64,000 nt of DNA from Ornithodoros turicata (taxonomy: Eukaryota; Arthropoda; Arachnida; Ixodida; Argasidae), in the NCBI RefSeq assembly GCF_037126465.1, contig NC_088202.1, positions 128,292,123 through 128,356,122 of the forward strand, written 5' to 3'. Below are positions 1-9,336 of the stretch, one piece after another. Each line of letters starts with the position of its first letter. Position 1 is the stretch's first letter. Both the position numbers and the translations under genes were made by a program. The notes under the pieces are model-generated. The model ran no database searches and was not told where the DNA came from. It saw only the letters and a list, made by a program, of their open reading frames with translations.

Positions 1-441
1 AAGCAGCCAATGCACACTGAAGCACAGTAATAACCACATATGAGAAAGTACCAGTAAGCCAAAGTTATCTAACGCTCAGCAAAACAAAGAATTGAAAGTC
101 GGTGAAAGAAGTACGCACTCTTACCAACATTCTACCAGCAACCTGTAAATTAACTGCGCTATACACATTATTTTCATACATTATAGACAAACAATGCACA
201 CAAGAAGCATCGTAACATATGTGGATGAGAAAGTACCGGCAAGACAAAGCTATCTAACGTTAAGCAAAACAAAGAACTGAAAGTGTGCGAAAGAAGTACG
301 CAGACTTACCAACATTCGAGAGCAACTCACAAATTAACTGTGCTCAATGCTCTATATTGACACAGATTATAACAACGTGCACACGTGAAGCACAGTAGCA
401 AATACGCACGAGAAAGTGCCAGGCATCCAGCGGAACCTAAC
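1..441. repeat. ~182-bp tandem repeat array, left part
   Basis: Recurring blocks contain a CCAACATTCGAGAGCAACCT-like segment and a CTAACGCTAAGCAAAAC-like segment. Conserved blocks start near 125 and 311, which gives a spacing of about 185 bp. The same units resume at 9337 after an LTR retrotransposon that inserted into the array. The array probably continues to the left of the window. Copies are diverged by roughly 20-30 percent by eye, and no coding potential is evident. Confidence 0.8.
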
Positions 442-686
442 TGTAGTGTTCGTATAACCGAACATATAATATCACATGCACGGATGGCATCGAAGTAACT
501 TGATACACACCGCCACGTAGGCGCGTCGATCCCACACGATGATCTGTAAACAGATACGATGGGAGAAAATGTAGATGTATGAGGGGGTCGAAAATAAGGC
601 ATTGAAGTGTACGGACGGAAAGGAGCCTCTGTCGTTGTTCTATTCAACGTTGGGCACGATACAGAAAGTCCTGACAAGACACTACA
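442..686 (+). repeat. 5' LTR of outer Gypsy element
   Basis: This is a 245-bp direct repeat of 9093-9336. It begins TGTAGTGTTCG and ends AGACACTACA, giving short inverted termini of the TG...CA type. A primer binding site starts six bases downstream. Confidence 0.95.
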
Positions 687-692
687 AAAAAC

Positions 693-710
693 TGGCGACG
701 AGGATGGGAT
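693..710 (+). promoter_or_regulatory. tRNA primer binding site of outer element
   Basis: The 18-base stretch TGGCGACGAGGATGGGAT follows the 5' LTR. From general knowledge it is complementary to the 3' end of metazoan serine tRNA with anticodon GCU (…CCTCGTCG plus CCA). It would prime minus-strand DNA synthesis. Confidence 0.85.
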
Positions 711-734
711 GTTAATCCACCGTTGGAGAAGCCC

Positions 735-1859
735 ATGTCCGAAGCAACGGGACAACAAAGCCAAGAAGCAGGCTCGACAGACGCCGCGCAGCCGCGTCAA
801 GTAAGCCATATGACGAGCTCCCTACCAGCCCTTCCACCGTTCGACCCGCACTCAGAAGTGTCCTCGCTCGCTCAGCGTTGGACCAAGTGGTTAGCTCGGT
901 TCGAGAACTTCATTTTGGCGGCCGATGCCAAAGATGCAGAGCGCAAACGTGCAATGCTGCTCCACTATGCCGGCGAAGCAGTGTACGACATATTCCTATC
1001 GCTCTACACGGGAACGGATTACAAGACAGCCGTCAAATGCCTGACAGAGCACTTGGCCCCTAAGAAGAATACAGTTCTCGAGCGACATGTGTTTCGACAG
1101 GCCAGACAAGAGCCTGGAGAGACGTTGGACCAGTTTCAAGTCCCACTCAGAAGATTGAGTGCAACGTGTGAGTTCACCGCTATTGAGGGCGAGATAGTCT
1201 CGCAGATCATAGAAGGCACATCGTCGCAGAAACTGCGCAGGGCTGCACTTCGCGAGACGGACATCACGCTGGAGAAACTTCTTAGCACGGGACGCAGCAT
1301 CGAGATCTCCGAAATGCAAGCTAGCAGCATAGAGAGCCCAACGTCAGCCCAACCTGTGCAGAAGATCACACCAAAGAAGCAGCCGCATGAGGGTCCGCCT
1401 CCGAAGAAAAATCACCAACGAAATCGTCCGAAACAAAACCACACTGAAGACACCCAAGCAGAGAAGTGCTCAGCATGTGGAAGGACCTGGCCCCACAAAG
1501 GTGGCAAGACAAACTGCCCAGCCTGGGGACAGACCTGTCATAAGTGTCAGAAGAAAAACCCCTTCGCTAAATGGTGCAGAAGCCCTAGAGAGACAAAGGA
1601 AACAGTGCGATCCCTGGCTGCATCGACCTCCACAGCAGACCCTCTGCAAGCCCCGGGCTCAGATGAGTCACTGTTTCATGTGCGAACCAACACGAGCAAG
1701 CTTCCAGTTGTCACCGTCAAGGTTAACGATACGTCAATTGACTTTTACCTGGACACTGGAGCTGGGGTCAACGTTGTAGGAGAGCAAACCTGGCGTAAAC
1801 AGCTCCGAACATCGTTAGACGCTACAGCAACGCGTCTCGTACCATACGGTGTTACCTAA
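735..1859 (+). pseudogene. Gag and protease region of outer Gypsy element
   Basis: The frame encodes about 374 residues from the ATG at 735. The N-terminal half has a Gypsy Gag capsid pattern (tryptophan-rich segment near WTKWLARFENF). A cysteine-rich segment follows, with a zinc-knuckle-like CHKCQKKNPFAKWC in which the usual histidine is replaced by proline. The retropepsin active site reads YLDTGAGVNVV near 1747-1780. A single TAA at 1857-1859 interrupts what is otherwise one continuous Gag-Pol frame, since pol resumes in the same frame immediately after it. The element therefore probably used a fused Gag-Pol polyprotein. The stop and the lost knuckle histidine both suggest decay. Confidence 0.85.
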
Positions 1860-2948
1860 GAGATACCTGTGCTGGGAACATTCGTTGCTGAGTTCAGTGC
1901 CCGAGAAACGAAAACGAGAACACCAGTGTACGTTGTAAAAGGGTCACAGACATCCCTTTTGAGCTACCAGACAGCCACAGAACTACAACTCGTCAGCGTT
2001 GTGCAGAACATTGCCGAGAAGTCTTCCGTCGACGCCGTAAAGGAATTTCCAAAGCTGTTTGATGGACTCGGTAAGCTCAAGGACTTCCAAGTGAAACTAG
2101 AGATTTCGAAAGACGTGCAGCCCGCCGCCCGTCAGCATCGGCGGATTCCCTTTCGGTTAAGAAAAGCGCTAGAAGCTGAGCTGTCACGGCTGGAGGAACT
2201 CGACATCATCGAGTCAATGACAGGACCGACACCATGGGTTTCCCCTGTCGTCCTAGTTCCCAAGCCTCGGAACGACGGAGCGGTGAGAATGTGCATCGAC
2301 ATGCGAGAACCCAACACAACAATCACGCGCGTTCGTCATGTCATGCCTACCGCAGAAGACATAGTAAACATACTAAACGGAGCTGCATACTTCTCGAAGC
2401 TTGACCTCAATGAGGGCTACCACCAGCTTGAATTAAACGAAGAGACAAGAGTCATAACCACTTTCGCCACACACTGCGGTCTCAGAAGATATAAACGATT
2501 ACTCTTTGGCGTGAATGCCGCAGCAGAAATATTCCAGGACGCATTCAGACAAGTCCTGCCAGATGAAGATGGCGTCATCAACGTAAGCGACGACATCCTA
2601 GTGTCAGAGCGCACAATTCAAGAGCACGACCGCCGTCTGCGCTTAGTGCTGAAACGTTTTGAAGATGCAGGACTCACACTCAACAAGAAAAAATGTGTCA
2701 TCGGTGCTCGAGTCCTCAAATTCTTCGGACACGTGTTTTCGGCCGAGGGAGTGAGTGTAGACCCAGACAAAGTAGCAGCAGTAGCTGAAATGACACCGCC
2801 GAGAAACCCGACAGAAGTCAGGAGCCTTCTCGGAATGGTTAACTACTGCGGCAGATTCATCCCTCGCCTGGCCGAACTCGTAGAGCCCCTGAGAAGCCTG
2901 ACACACAGGGACGCGAATTCTCCTGGTCAACAAAACACCAAGAGGCAC
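1860..2948 (+). pseudogene. Reverse transcriptase region of outer Gypsy element
   Basis: The translation shows the usual Gypsy RT blocks in order: TPWVSPVVLVPKP, a CIDMREPN block, FSKLDLNEGYHQLEL, GLRRYKRLLFGVNAAAEIFQ and the catalytic box NVSDDILV. The YxDD tyrosine position is valine-serine, a variant of the ISDD type known in animal Gypsy elements. The thumb and connection (VSVDPDKVAAVAEM, RSLLGMVNYCGRFIP) follow. Near 2918 a one-base frameshift moves the frame that continues into RNase H. At 2948 the gene is cut by the nested LTR element and resumes at 7047. Confidence 0.9.
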
Positions 2949-3544
2949 TGTAAAGTGGAAACTTCCTCTTCGATCGAATGGCTCATTATTTTTGTGTTTA
3001 CTTCTCCCCGCACTTCGCGGAAAACGACCGGCCACCGTGAGGTTTTACCGTTGTTCCTCCCACACACGTGGTCTGGAAGCCATCACCAGATTCTGACTCC
3101 AAGACACTAAGGATCGGGTTTCTCGCACATGTCCGTAACCGACGAGAAGAGGTAATAAATTTTGAGTTCGAAGACGTTGGGTCAGTCGAGCTAACGGTTG
3201 TGCGAGGGGTGTTGTCTTGTGATATTTTTGCTGAGTGTTTCGTTTGAATAGCACGGAAGGAGGACATCTGGGGGACGAAAAACAACCCAGAGAGCGGGGG
3301 GGTTTTGGGAAATGAGAGGGACTTGGCCTGCGGACTCCGTAGCAAACGGACCTGCTCGGAGGCTCGGAGTGACTTTGCCATATGATGTAACTTTTGTCCA
3401 CTTAAAATCCATTGCTGTAAATAAACCTGTTACCAAGCATTGAAGATCGTCTGCTGTCGAGTACCTGCAACTCAACCGTCATCATCACCGACAACTGGCC
3501 AGCCTCGGGAATTCAAGTGAGAGGAGAAAAGAACCACCTTTACT
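2949..3544 (+). repeat. 5' LTR of nested element
   Basis: This is a 596-bp direct repeat of 6434-7041. It starts TGTAAAGTGG and ends CCTTTACT, so the right terminus is CT rather than the usual CA. The 3' copy carries about 12 extra bases near 6608. Both copies contain an AATAAA at 3418-3424 or its equivalent near 6916. Confidence 0.92.
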
Positions 3545-3561
3545 GGCGCAGTCGACAGGAT
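3544..3561 (+). promoter_or_regulatory. tRNA primer binding site of nested element
   Basis: TGGCGCAGTCGACAGGAT directly abuts the 5' LTR, overlapping its last base. It resembles the complement of a serine tRNA 3' end (acceptor arm CGACTGCG plus CCA). The isoacceptor assignment is inference. Confidence 0.7.
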
Positions 3562-3692
3562 CCCCATCTTGGCCAGAGGAGCAGCAGCGAGTATCAACAG
3601 GAAACGGACAGGCAAGTCACTCATAATCGCAGCCAAGGACAGCAGTATGGGCTGCTGGTGACGATGAGCCGTGACAGCTGAGTAGGAAGAAG

Positions 3693-4140
3693 CACCGCGA
3701 CGGACAGCGGAATCGGAAGCGCACCTGAGACGGACTGCAGTAAGTGCGATTCTCCCGACAACATTCAGCAGCACGGCGACGTCCCCAAATACCGCGACGG
3801 ACAGCGGAATCGGAAGCACGTCTGCGACGGACTGCAGTATAGTGCGATACTCCCAATCGACAACGTTCCACAACACAGGAAGGTCCCAAACCACCGCGAC
3901 GGACAGCGGAATCAGAAGCACGACTGCGACGGACTGCAGTAAGTGAGATTTCTCCGCGACGGCCAGCGTAGACAACGGCGCACGGGACCGCCGCAACGCA
4001 CAGCGGCACCCAAGCAACTGCGACGGACTGCAGTGAGCAAGATTCTACAGGCAACGGTCAGCGCCGAAGATACGGCATCATCGCGACGGACAGCGACACT
4101 CAAGGCACAACTGCGACGGACTGCAGCGAGAGTCGCCGTA
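3693..4140 (+). repeat. Tandem GC-rich leader repeats of nested LTR element
   Basis: A block of about 100 bp containing CGCGACGGACAGCGGAATCG and CTGCGACGGACTGCAGT recurs near 3695, 3798 and 3895. Shortened versions of the second motif follow near 4019 and 4112. The repeats lie between the PBS and the Gag start, where packaging or translation signals of LTR elements usually lie. Their role here is unknown. Confidence 0.75.
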
Positions 4141-4277
4141 CACGCAACGGGCAGCAACAGGAACTTCGGACAGCCAACTGGGAGTGGACAGCGTTGGAGC
4201 GCAGCTAACAGGTAGGAGATTACTTGCACTCCTCAGGGTCCAGTGTGGTCAGTGACAAGAATAGAGTTAGCTGGCGC

Positions 4278-6242
4278 ATGCCCACGCACAGTGGTACGGT
4301 TTACACTGTTAACGACGAGGGGTTGGTAGCGGCTAACATGGCATCGGGTCAGGGTGACACACCAACAGACAGTCAGGATGGTATCACGCCGGCGGGGAGC
4401 GATCTTTCGGACGTATCACTCGAGCGGCTGAGACTTGAAATTGAACTTGAAAAGCAACGGGCGCGGCGCATTGAGTTAGAAATATCACGCGCAAACAGCG
4501 AGAGGTTGTCCGGAAGCTCATCACCCCCACCGGTATCCCTGGAGGATACACTTGAGCGCTACGCTAAAAAACTGAAAAGCGTGCTTTTGCCGTTGCCATC
4601 CGATCTTGAAGTGCCGGTGTGGTTTGAGGGGATAGAGGGGATTTTTCGATCCTATAAAGTACCGGACGAAATCCAAAGCCATCTAGTGCTTCCTTTGGTC
4701 ACTAAGCGAGTAAAACACCTCTATTCCAAGCTCGCTACTGGAGAGCTAGACAGTTACAAGACGGTAAAGGACGCCGTACTAAAAGAACTGAGGTTGGCAC
4801 CGGCGGAGTACCGGAAACAGTTTCTGACGTCGACGAAATTGAGGGATGAGGGGTGGTCACACTTCGCGTCTAGACTCAAGAGTTATCTCATGTACTACGC
4901 TAGGTCGCGTGACGTCGACAGCTTCGGTGACTTAATCGAGCTGGTAGTAGCCGATCAGTTGAAAACCGTGATCTCTCCCGCGGCGTACGAATACGTCAAG
5001 ATTCAGGAGGGGAGCGAATGGGTCAATGCGGCAGAAATTGCAGAAATGGTGGACGCCTTCGAAGAAGCGAAGGGTATTGGAACGGCGAGTAGAGACCGTA
5101 CGTTACAGGCGGCGGGACGACCACCGCAACGCGCAGAGAAAACGGATGGCAATCGAAGCCAAAATGCCGTACGATGCTTTATTTGTGGAGGGCCACATTT
5201 TGCGCGAGACTGCACTCGGAGACAGTCAGAGGACAGGCACGTACAGGCTGCCGTGAACGTGGCTACCGTGCCGGCCGCGCCGGATCACGCTGGATTTAAC
5301 GTAGCTGGCGATACGTTGAACCATGAAATTAATGAATACAGGGCTAACTACGCAACCGCGAAAGGGGCGGCACAGGTATCTGCATTGCAGACTGACGAAC
5401 TGCGTAGTGGGAGCACAATAGTACAAGCTGTCGTGGATACAGGAACCGAGCTAACAGTAATGAGGTCCAGTTTGTTTCCAAATGAAAGCGCGGAAGCCAC
5501 GGAAACTGTAACGCTTGTGTCGGCATTCGGTCAAAAGGTCAAAGCGAAATCAGGAACATTGTCGCTTAGCATACCCAGAAAGGAAAACAGCCACCGCGGC
5601 GCCGAAGGATCAGGATCCATACTCTGCGCTTTTACAGATGAACTAGCCGCGGGTACGGACTGCCTTCTTTCAGGAGGAGCATGGGAACTCCTGACCTCAG
5701 GTACGATGACTGAAGCAGGAGCCAGCACAGCAATAGACGCTGATACTCCTAATGTCCAAGGGGACAAAACATGCTTCAAAGTAGGGATAAAGGTCGCAGA
5801 GTCGGACGTAGCCACACAGGAGGCGACGGAAGCAAAACCGCGCACGGTCAAATACGGGTTGTTCGGACAAACAAAGGGAAACAACTCTAAAACCACAGCC
5901 ATGAGGGGGCACGAGAGACACAAAAGTCATAACTTAGAAGTGACAGACGGCGGGGTGTGCTGCAGGGAGAGCAGGCGGCGGCCTGTACCTCTGCAGGCCG
6001 TCATAAAAGGGCGGGCGGAGAAACAAAGCACTGATACTTGGGTATCGGACGCCCTACTCGAACATTCCGAGAGAGAAATGCCCATGGTGGAGCGGAGCCC
6101 ACACAGCAGTATCGAAGTACTGCCGAGGTCCCAACACCGCCGTAGGAAACGGTGGAAAGCAAAAAGTGACAACCCTACCGTTATGAACCGGAGGGGAGAA
6201 AAACACGCAAATGAAGACGACGCGCTCTCTAGGTTAGTGTGA
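4278..6242 (+). CDS. Gag-protease polyprotein of nested LTR element
   Basis: The frame is open without interruption for 654 codons from the first ATG at 4278. The N-terminal part has a charged coiled-coil-like stretch (LERLRLEIELEKQRARRIEL) and a Gag capsid-like region (about residues 95-260). A CCHC zinc knuckle CFICGGPHFARDC lies near 5174-5213, and a retropepsin-like motif AVVDTGTELTVMRSSLF near 5430-5475. The C-terminal tail ends RRGEKHANEDDALSRLV, which matches the RNase H-to-integrase connector (…HANADALSRL) of Gypsy Pol. The ORF therefore seems to join protease to a remnant of pol through an internal deletion that removed RT and most of RNase H. The intact frame suggests recent mobility in trans. 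Confidence 0.85.
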   Translation: MPTHSGTVYTVNDEGLVAANMASGQGDTPTDSQDGITPAGSDLSDVSLERLRLEIELEKQRARRIELEISRANSERLSGSSSPPPVSLEDTLERYAKKLKSVLLPLPSDLEVPVWFEGIEGIFRSYKVPDEIQSHLVLPLVTKRVKHLYSKLATGELDSYKTVKDAVLKELRLAPAEYRKQFLTSTKLRDEGWSHFASRLKSYLMYYARSRDVDSFGDLIELVVADQLKTVISPAAYEYVKIQEGSEWVNAAEIAEMVDAFEEAKGIGTASRDRTLQAAGRPPQRAEKTDGNRSQNAVRCFICGGPHFARDCTRRQSEDRHVQAAVNVATVPAAPDHAGFNVAGDTLNHEINEYRANYATAKGAAQVSALQTDELRSGSTIVQAVVDTGTELTVMRSSLFPNESAEATETVTLVSAFGQKVKAKSGTLSLSIPRKENSHRGAEGSGSILCAFTDELAAGTDCLLSGGAWELLTSGTMTEAGASTAIDADTPNVQGDKTCFKVGIKVAESDVATQEATEAKPRTVKYGLFGQTKGNNSKTTAMRGHERHKSHNLEVTDGGVCCRESRRRPVPLQAVIKGRAEKQSTDTWVSDALLEHSEREMPMVERSPHSSIEVLPRSQHRRRKRWKAKSDNPTVMNRRGEKHANEDDALSRLV

Positions 6243-6420
6243 GGCGGTCTTTTATATTGTGCATGTTTGTTGGACCCCGAATTTCTGCAAGTGGTCTTCT
6301 CTGTATATGCTGGTTCGCTTTTGCATAATTCGTGTATTATGTATGTCGTCATTGTCACTAGAGAGAGTCGCACAGGAAGTAGTTTTGATTGTGTCAAAAC
6401 AAAAATGCCCTGTCACACTC

Positions 6421-6433
6421 TTGTGGTGGGAGG
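6421..6433 (+). promoter_or_regulatory. Polypurine tract of nested element
   Basis: The G-rich stretch TTGTGGTGGGAGG ends directly at the 3' LTR start, where plus-strand DNA priming occurs in LTR elements. It is only partly purine, so the exact primer end is uncertain. Confidence 0.6.
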
Positions 6434-7041
6434 TGTAAAGTGGAAACTTCCTCTGCGATCGAATGGCTCATTATTTTTGTGTTTACTTCTCCCCGCACTT
6501 CGCGGAAAACGACCGGCCACCGTGAGGTTTTACCGTTGTTCCTCCCACACACGTGGTCTGGAAGCCATCACCAGATTCTGACTCCAAGACACTAAGGCTC
6601 GGGTTTCTGTGAGCCGCGCCTCGCATATGTCCGTAGCCGACGAGAAGAGGTAATAAATTTTGAGTTCGAAGACGTTGGGTCAGTCGAGCTAACGGTTGTG
6701 CGAGGGACGTTGTCTTGTGATATTTTTGCTGAGTGTTTCGTTTGAATAGCGCGAAAGGAGGACATCTGGGGGACGAAAAACAACCCAGAGAGCGGGGGAG
6801 TTTGGGAAATGAGAGGGACTTGGCCTGCGGACTCCGTAGCAAACGGACCTGCTCGGAGGCTCGGAGTGACTTTGCCATATGATGTAACTTTTGTCCACTT
6901 AAAATCCATTGCTGTAAATAAACCTGTTACCAAGCACTGAAGATCGTCTGCTGTCGAGTACCTGCAACTCAACCGTCATCATCACCGACAACTGGCCAGC
7001 CTCGGGGATTCAAGTGAGAGGAGAAAAGAACCACCTTTACT
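6434..7041 (+). repeat. 3' LTR of nested element
   Basis: This is the second copy of the 2949-3544 LTR. It is followed by the GGCAC target duplication and then by the interrupted pol gene of the outer element. Confidence 0.92.
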
Positions 7042-7046
7042 GGCAC

Positions 7047-8871
7047 TCGACAAAGTGAAGAAGGCCATGTCCCAAGCGCACACTCTGGCGTACTTTGACG
7101 ACAGCAAAGACACATATCTCCTCACCGATGCTGGACCTGATGGATTAGCCGGCGTTTTGGTTCAAGAGAGAAAAAGGGACAAGATACCCAGTATGAGGAC
7201 GGTGCCCAGAAGAAGAACAGTCTCTGTTCGAAATATCGGCGGCTTCTGTCCTGAGGCAACTCCCTTCCTACATCTCTACCGGTTCGCTGGATTTCTACCC
7301 ATCTACCCAGTATCCTGGGGTACTGCAGCAGAGCACTAAACCCGACTGAGAAGCCATGTCCTCAGATTGACAAGGAAATGCTTGCAATTGTGTCGGCTAT
7401 CGAACACTTCCGAGTATACCTCGCTGGGGGACACTTCACAGTAAAGACAGACCATCTACCGTTGGTGTCCACCTGAGAAACCCCAGTGCAAAACTGTCAG
7501 CAAGACAATAGAACGTTTAAGCCTCCGATTGCAACACTACCTGTTCGGGATCCAGCACATCCCGGGAAAGGACAATCCTGCGGATTATTTGTCCAGGCAT
7601 CCGCCTCCCTCACCGCAAGAAATCAAGCTTTACCGAGAAACAGACGCAGTTGAAGAATACATCTCCTTTATAATGAAGGCAGCCACGCCAAACGCACTAA
7701 CCGTGCACGACATCGAAGATGCATACAAGAACGATGCGCAGATGAACAGTTTAATCAGCGCACTACGGGCAGATGATCGAAAGCCTCGTGAACGCCTGTG
7801 GAAAGATGAAAAGCTAAAACCTTTTGCCCAACTCAAGGATGAGCTAACTGTCACTGACAGCAACATAGTCCTGAGAGGAACTCGTCTGGTGATCCCCGAG
7901 AATGCCCAAATGCAGGTCATCCACCTTGCCCACCAGGGACACTAGGGTCTGGTGAAGACTAAACAGCTGATACGAGAGAAAGTGTGGTTTCCAGGCATAG
8001 ACCACAAGACGGAGGCCGTGATCAAGAGCTGCGCAGCCTGTCAAACAACTGTCGAGGAGAAGAGAGGTTCGCCCCTGATGATGACTAAGCTGCCCGATGG
8101 GCCATGGCAGTCACTTGCAGCAGACTTTGCAGGACCCTTGCCAGGAAACAGCTACCTGCTGGTGGTCGTGGACGAGTACTCACGATTCCCCATCGTTGCG
8201 ACGTTGTCTTCACCACAGCGGTAACGGCAAAACTCAACGATATATTCGCAGTACACGGCTTACCACATGTACTGAAAACAGATAACGGTCCACCGTTCTT
8301 CTCGAAAGAATACGCAAGCTAACTGAGCCAAAATGGCATACGTCATCACCGTACCACCCCACTGTGGCCGCAAGCAAACGGTGAAGCAGAGAGATTTATA
8401 AGAAGTATCAAGAAGACCGTGAAGGCGGCTGGCGCCTCCGGAAGCAACTGGAAAGAAGAAATCAGCACCTATCTCCTGAACTACAGAGCAACGCCACACT
8501 CCACGACTGGCGTTACTCCAGCAGAACTTCTGTTCGGCAGAAAAATTCGAACAAGAATTCCTGAGATGCCAGAAAAGAAAGCCCATGAGAACCTGGAAAA
8601 GAGAGACCGGGAGAAGAAGGAGCAAATGAAAGCATATGCAGACAAGCAGCGTCATGCAGCGCACCATGAACTTCGACAAGGAGACACTGTGCTACTGAAA
8701 TGGCAGTCGCCACTGTCGTGTAAGTCTGCATATGTCCCTCGACCCTACCGAGTCATCAGGGTCCAGGGAACAGCGATCACCGCCGAACGCGACAACAAGA
8801 AAATTGTCAGGAATGCCTCATTCTTTAAACGCGTTCCTGAAATCCCCTTCCAAGATTCGGACGAGTGGTAA
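7047..8871 (+). pseudogene. RNase H and integrase region of outer Gypsy element, broken
   Basis: After the nested insertion the outer pol resumes with the RNase H start (YLLTDAGPDGLAGVLVQE). The frame then shifts several times between 7180 and 7520. The connector reads IPGKDNPADYLSRHPP (about 7553-7605). The integrase zinc finger follows (HLAHQGH, then CAACQ), with an in-frame TAG at 7943-7945 between its histidines and cysteines. The first catalytic aspartate lies in AADFAGPLPG (8115-8145) and the second in LKTDNGPPFFSKEY (8275-8315) after a frameshift near 8220. A further stop lies near 8320, and the C-terminal domain (LRQGDTVLLKW, PYRVIRV) runs to 8871. Confidence 0.88.
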
Positions 8872-9080
8872 ACAGCGGAGCACCCTGCCCATGCAGCTGT
8901 TCCTCCTGCCAACACAGAAGATAGCACCAGCCCTTTTGATGCGAGCCCGGACCAGCGCACAACCGGCAACCATACCACAGCAGCAGTGACAAACTGCCGT
9001 AGTTCCGAACGTGCAAATCGTGGAAAGCCGCCTACAAGATTTGCAGACTACTTCTTCATGTGAATGAAGGGCTTTAATAA

Positions 9081-9092
9081 AGCAAGGGGGGA
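9081..9092 (+). promoter_or_regulatory. Polypurine tract of outer element
   Basis: AGCAAGGGGGGA lies immediately before the 3' LTR and has the expected purine composition and position for plus-strand priming. Confidence 0.8.
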
Positions 9093-9336
9093 TGTAGTGT
9101 TCGTATAACCGAACATATAATATCACATACACGGATGGCATCGAAGTAACGTGATACACACCGCCACGTAGGCGCGTCGATCCCACACGATGTCTGTAAA
9201 CGGATACGATGGGAGAAAATGTAGAGGTATGAGGCGGTCGAAAATAAAGCATTGAAGTGTACGGACGGAAAGGAGCCTCTGTCGTTGTTCTATTCAACGT
9301 TGGGCACGATACAGAAAATCCTGGCAAGACACTACA
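9093..9336 (+). repeat. 3' LTR of outer Gypsy element
   Basis: This 244-bp copy of 442-686 ends CACTACA and is followed by the CTAAC target duplication. The satellite array resumes directly after it. Confidence 0.95.

Larger units (their letters stand above)
2949..7041 (+). mobile_element. Nested short LTR retrotransposon with Gag-protease only
   Basis: The element has direct LTRs at 2949-3544 and 6434-7041 and a 5-bp target duplication GGCAC (2944-2948, 7042-7046). It lies inside the pol gene of the outer element. It carries a PBS, a GC-rich leader with tandem repeats, one long open reading frame for Gag fused to a protease, and a polypurine tract. RT, RNase H and integrase are missing, so it must depend on enzymes of a related element. 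The LTRs appear more alike than those of the outer element, as the nesting order requires. Confidence 0.92.
442..9336 (+). mobile_element. Gypsy-type LTR retrotransposon, interrupted and decayed
   Basis: The element is bounded by direct LTRs at 442-686 and 9093-9336. Both begin TGTAGTG and end CACTACA, and the element is flanked by a 5-bp target duplication CTAAC (437-441 and 9337-9341). The order PBS, gag, protease, RT, RNase H, integrase, polypurine tract is that of Ty3/Gypsy elements. The pol gene is interrupted by a second LTR element (2949-7041) and carries several stops and frameshifts, so it is not autonomous now. The two LTRs differ at roughly ten positions by eye, so the insertion is moderately old. 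Confidence 0.95.

Noticed and set aside
3472..4229. Several minus- and plus-strand ORFs in the inner LTR leader
   Set aside because: They follow the tandem GC-rich leader repeats and overlap the PBS region; no domain is present.
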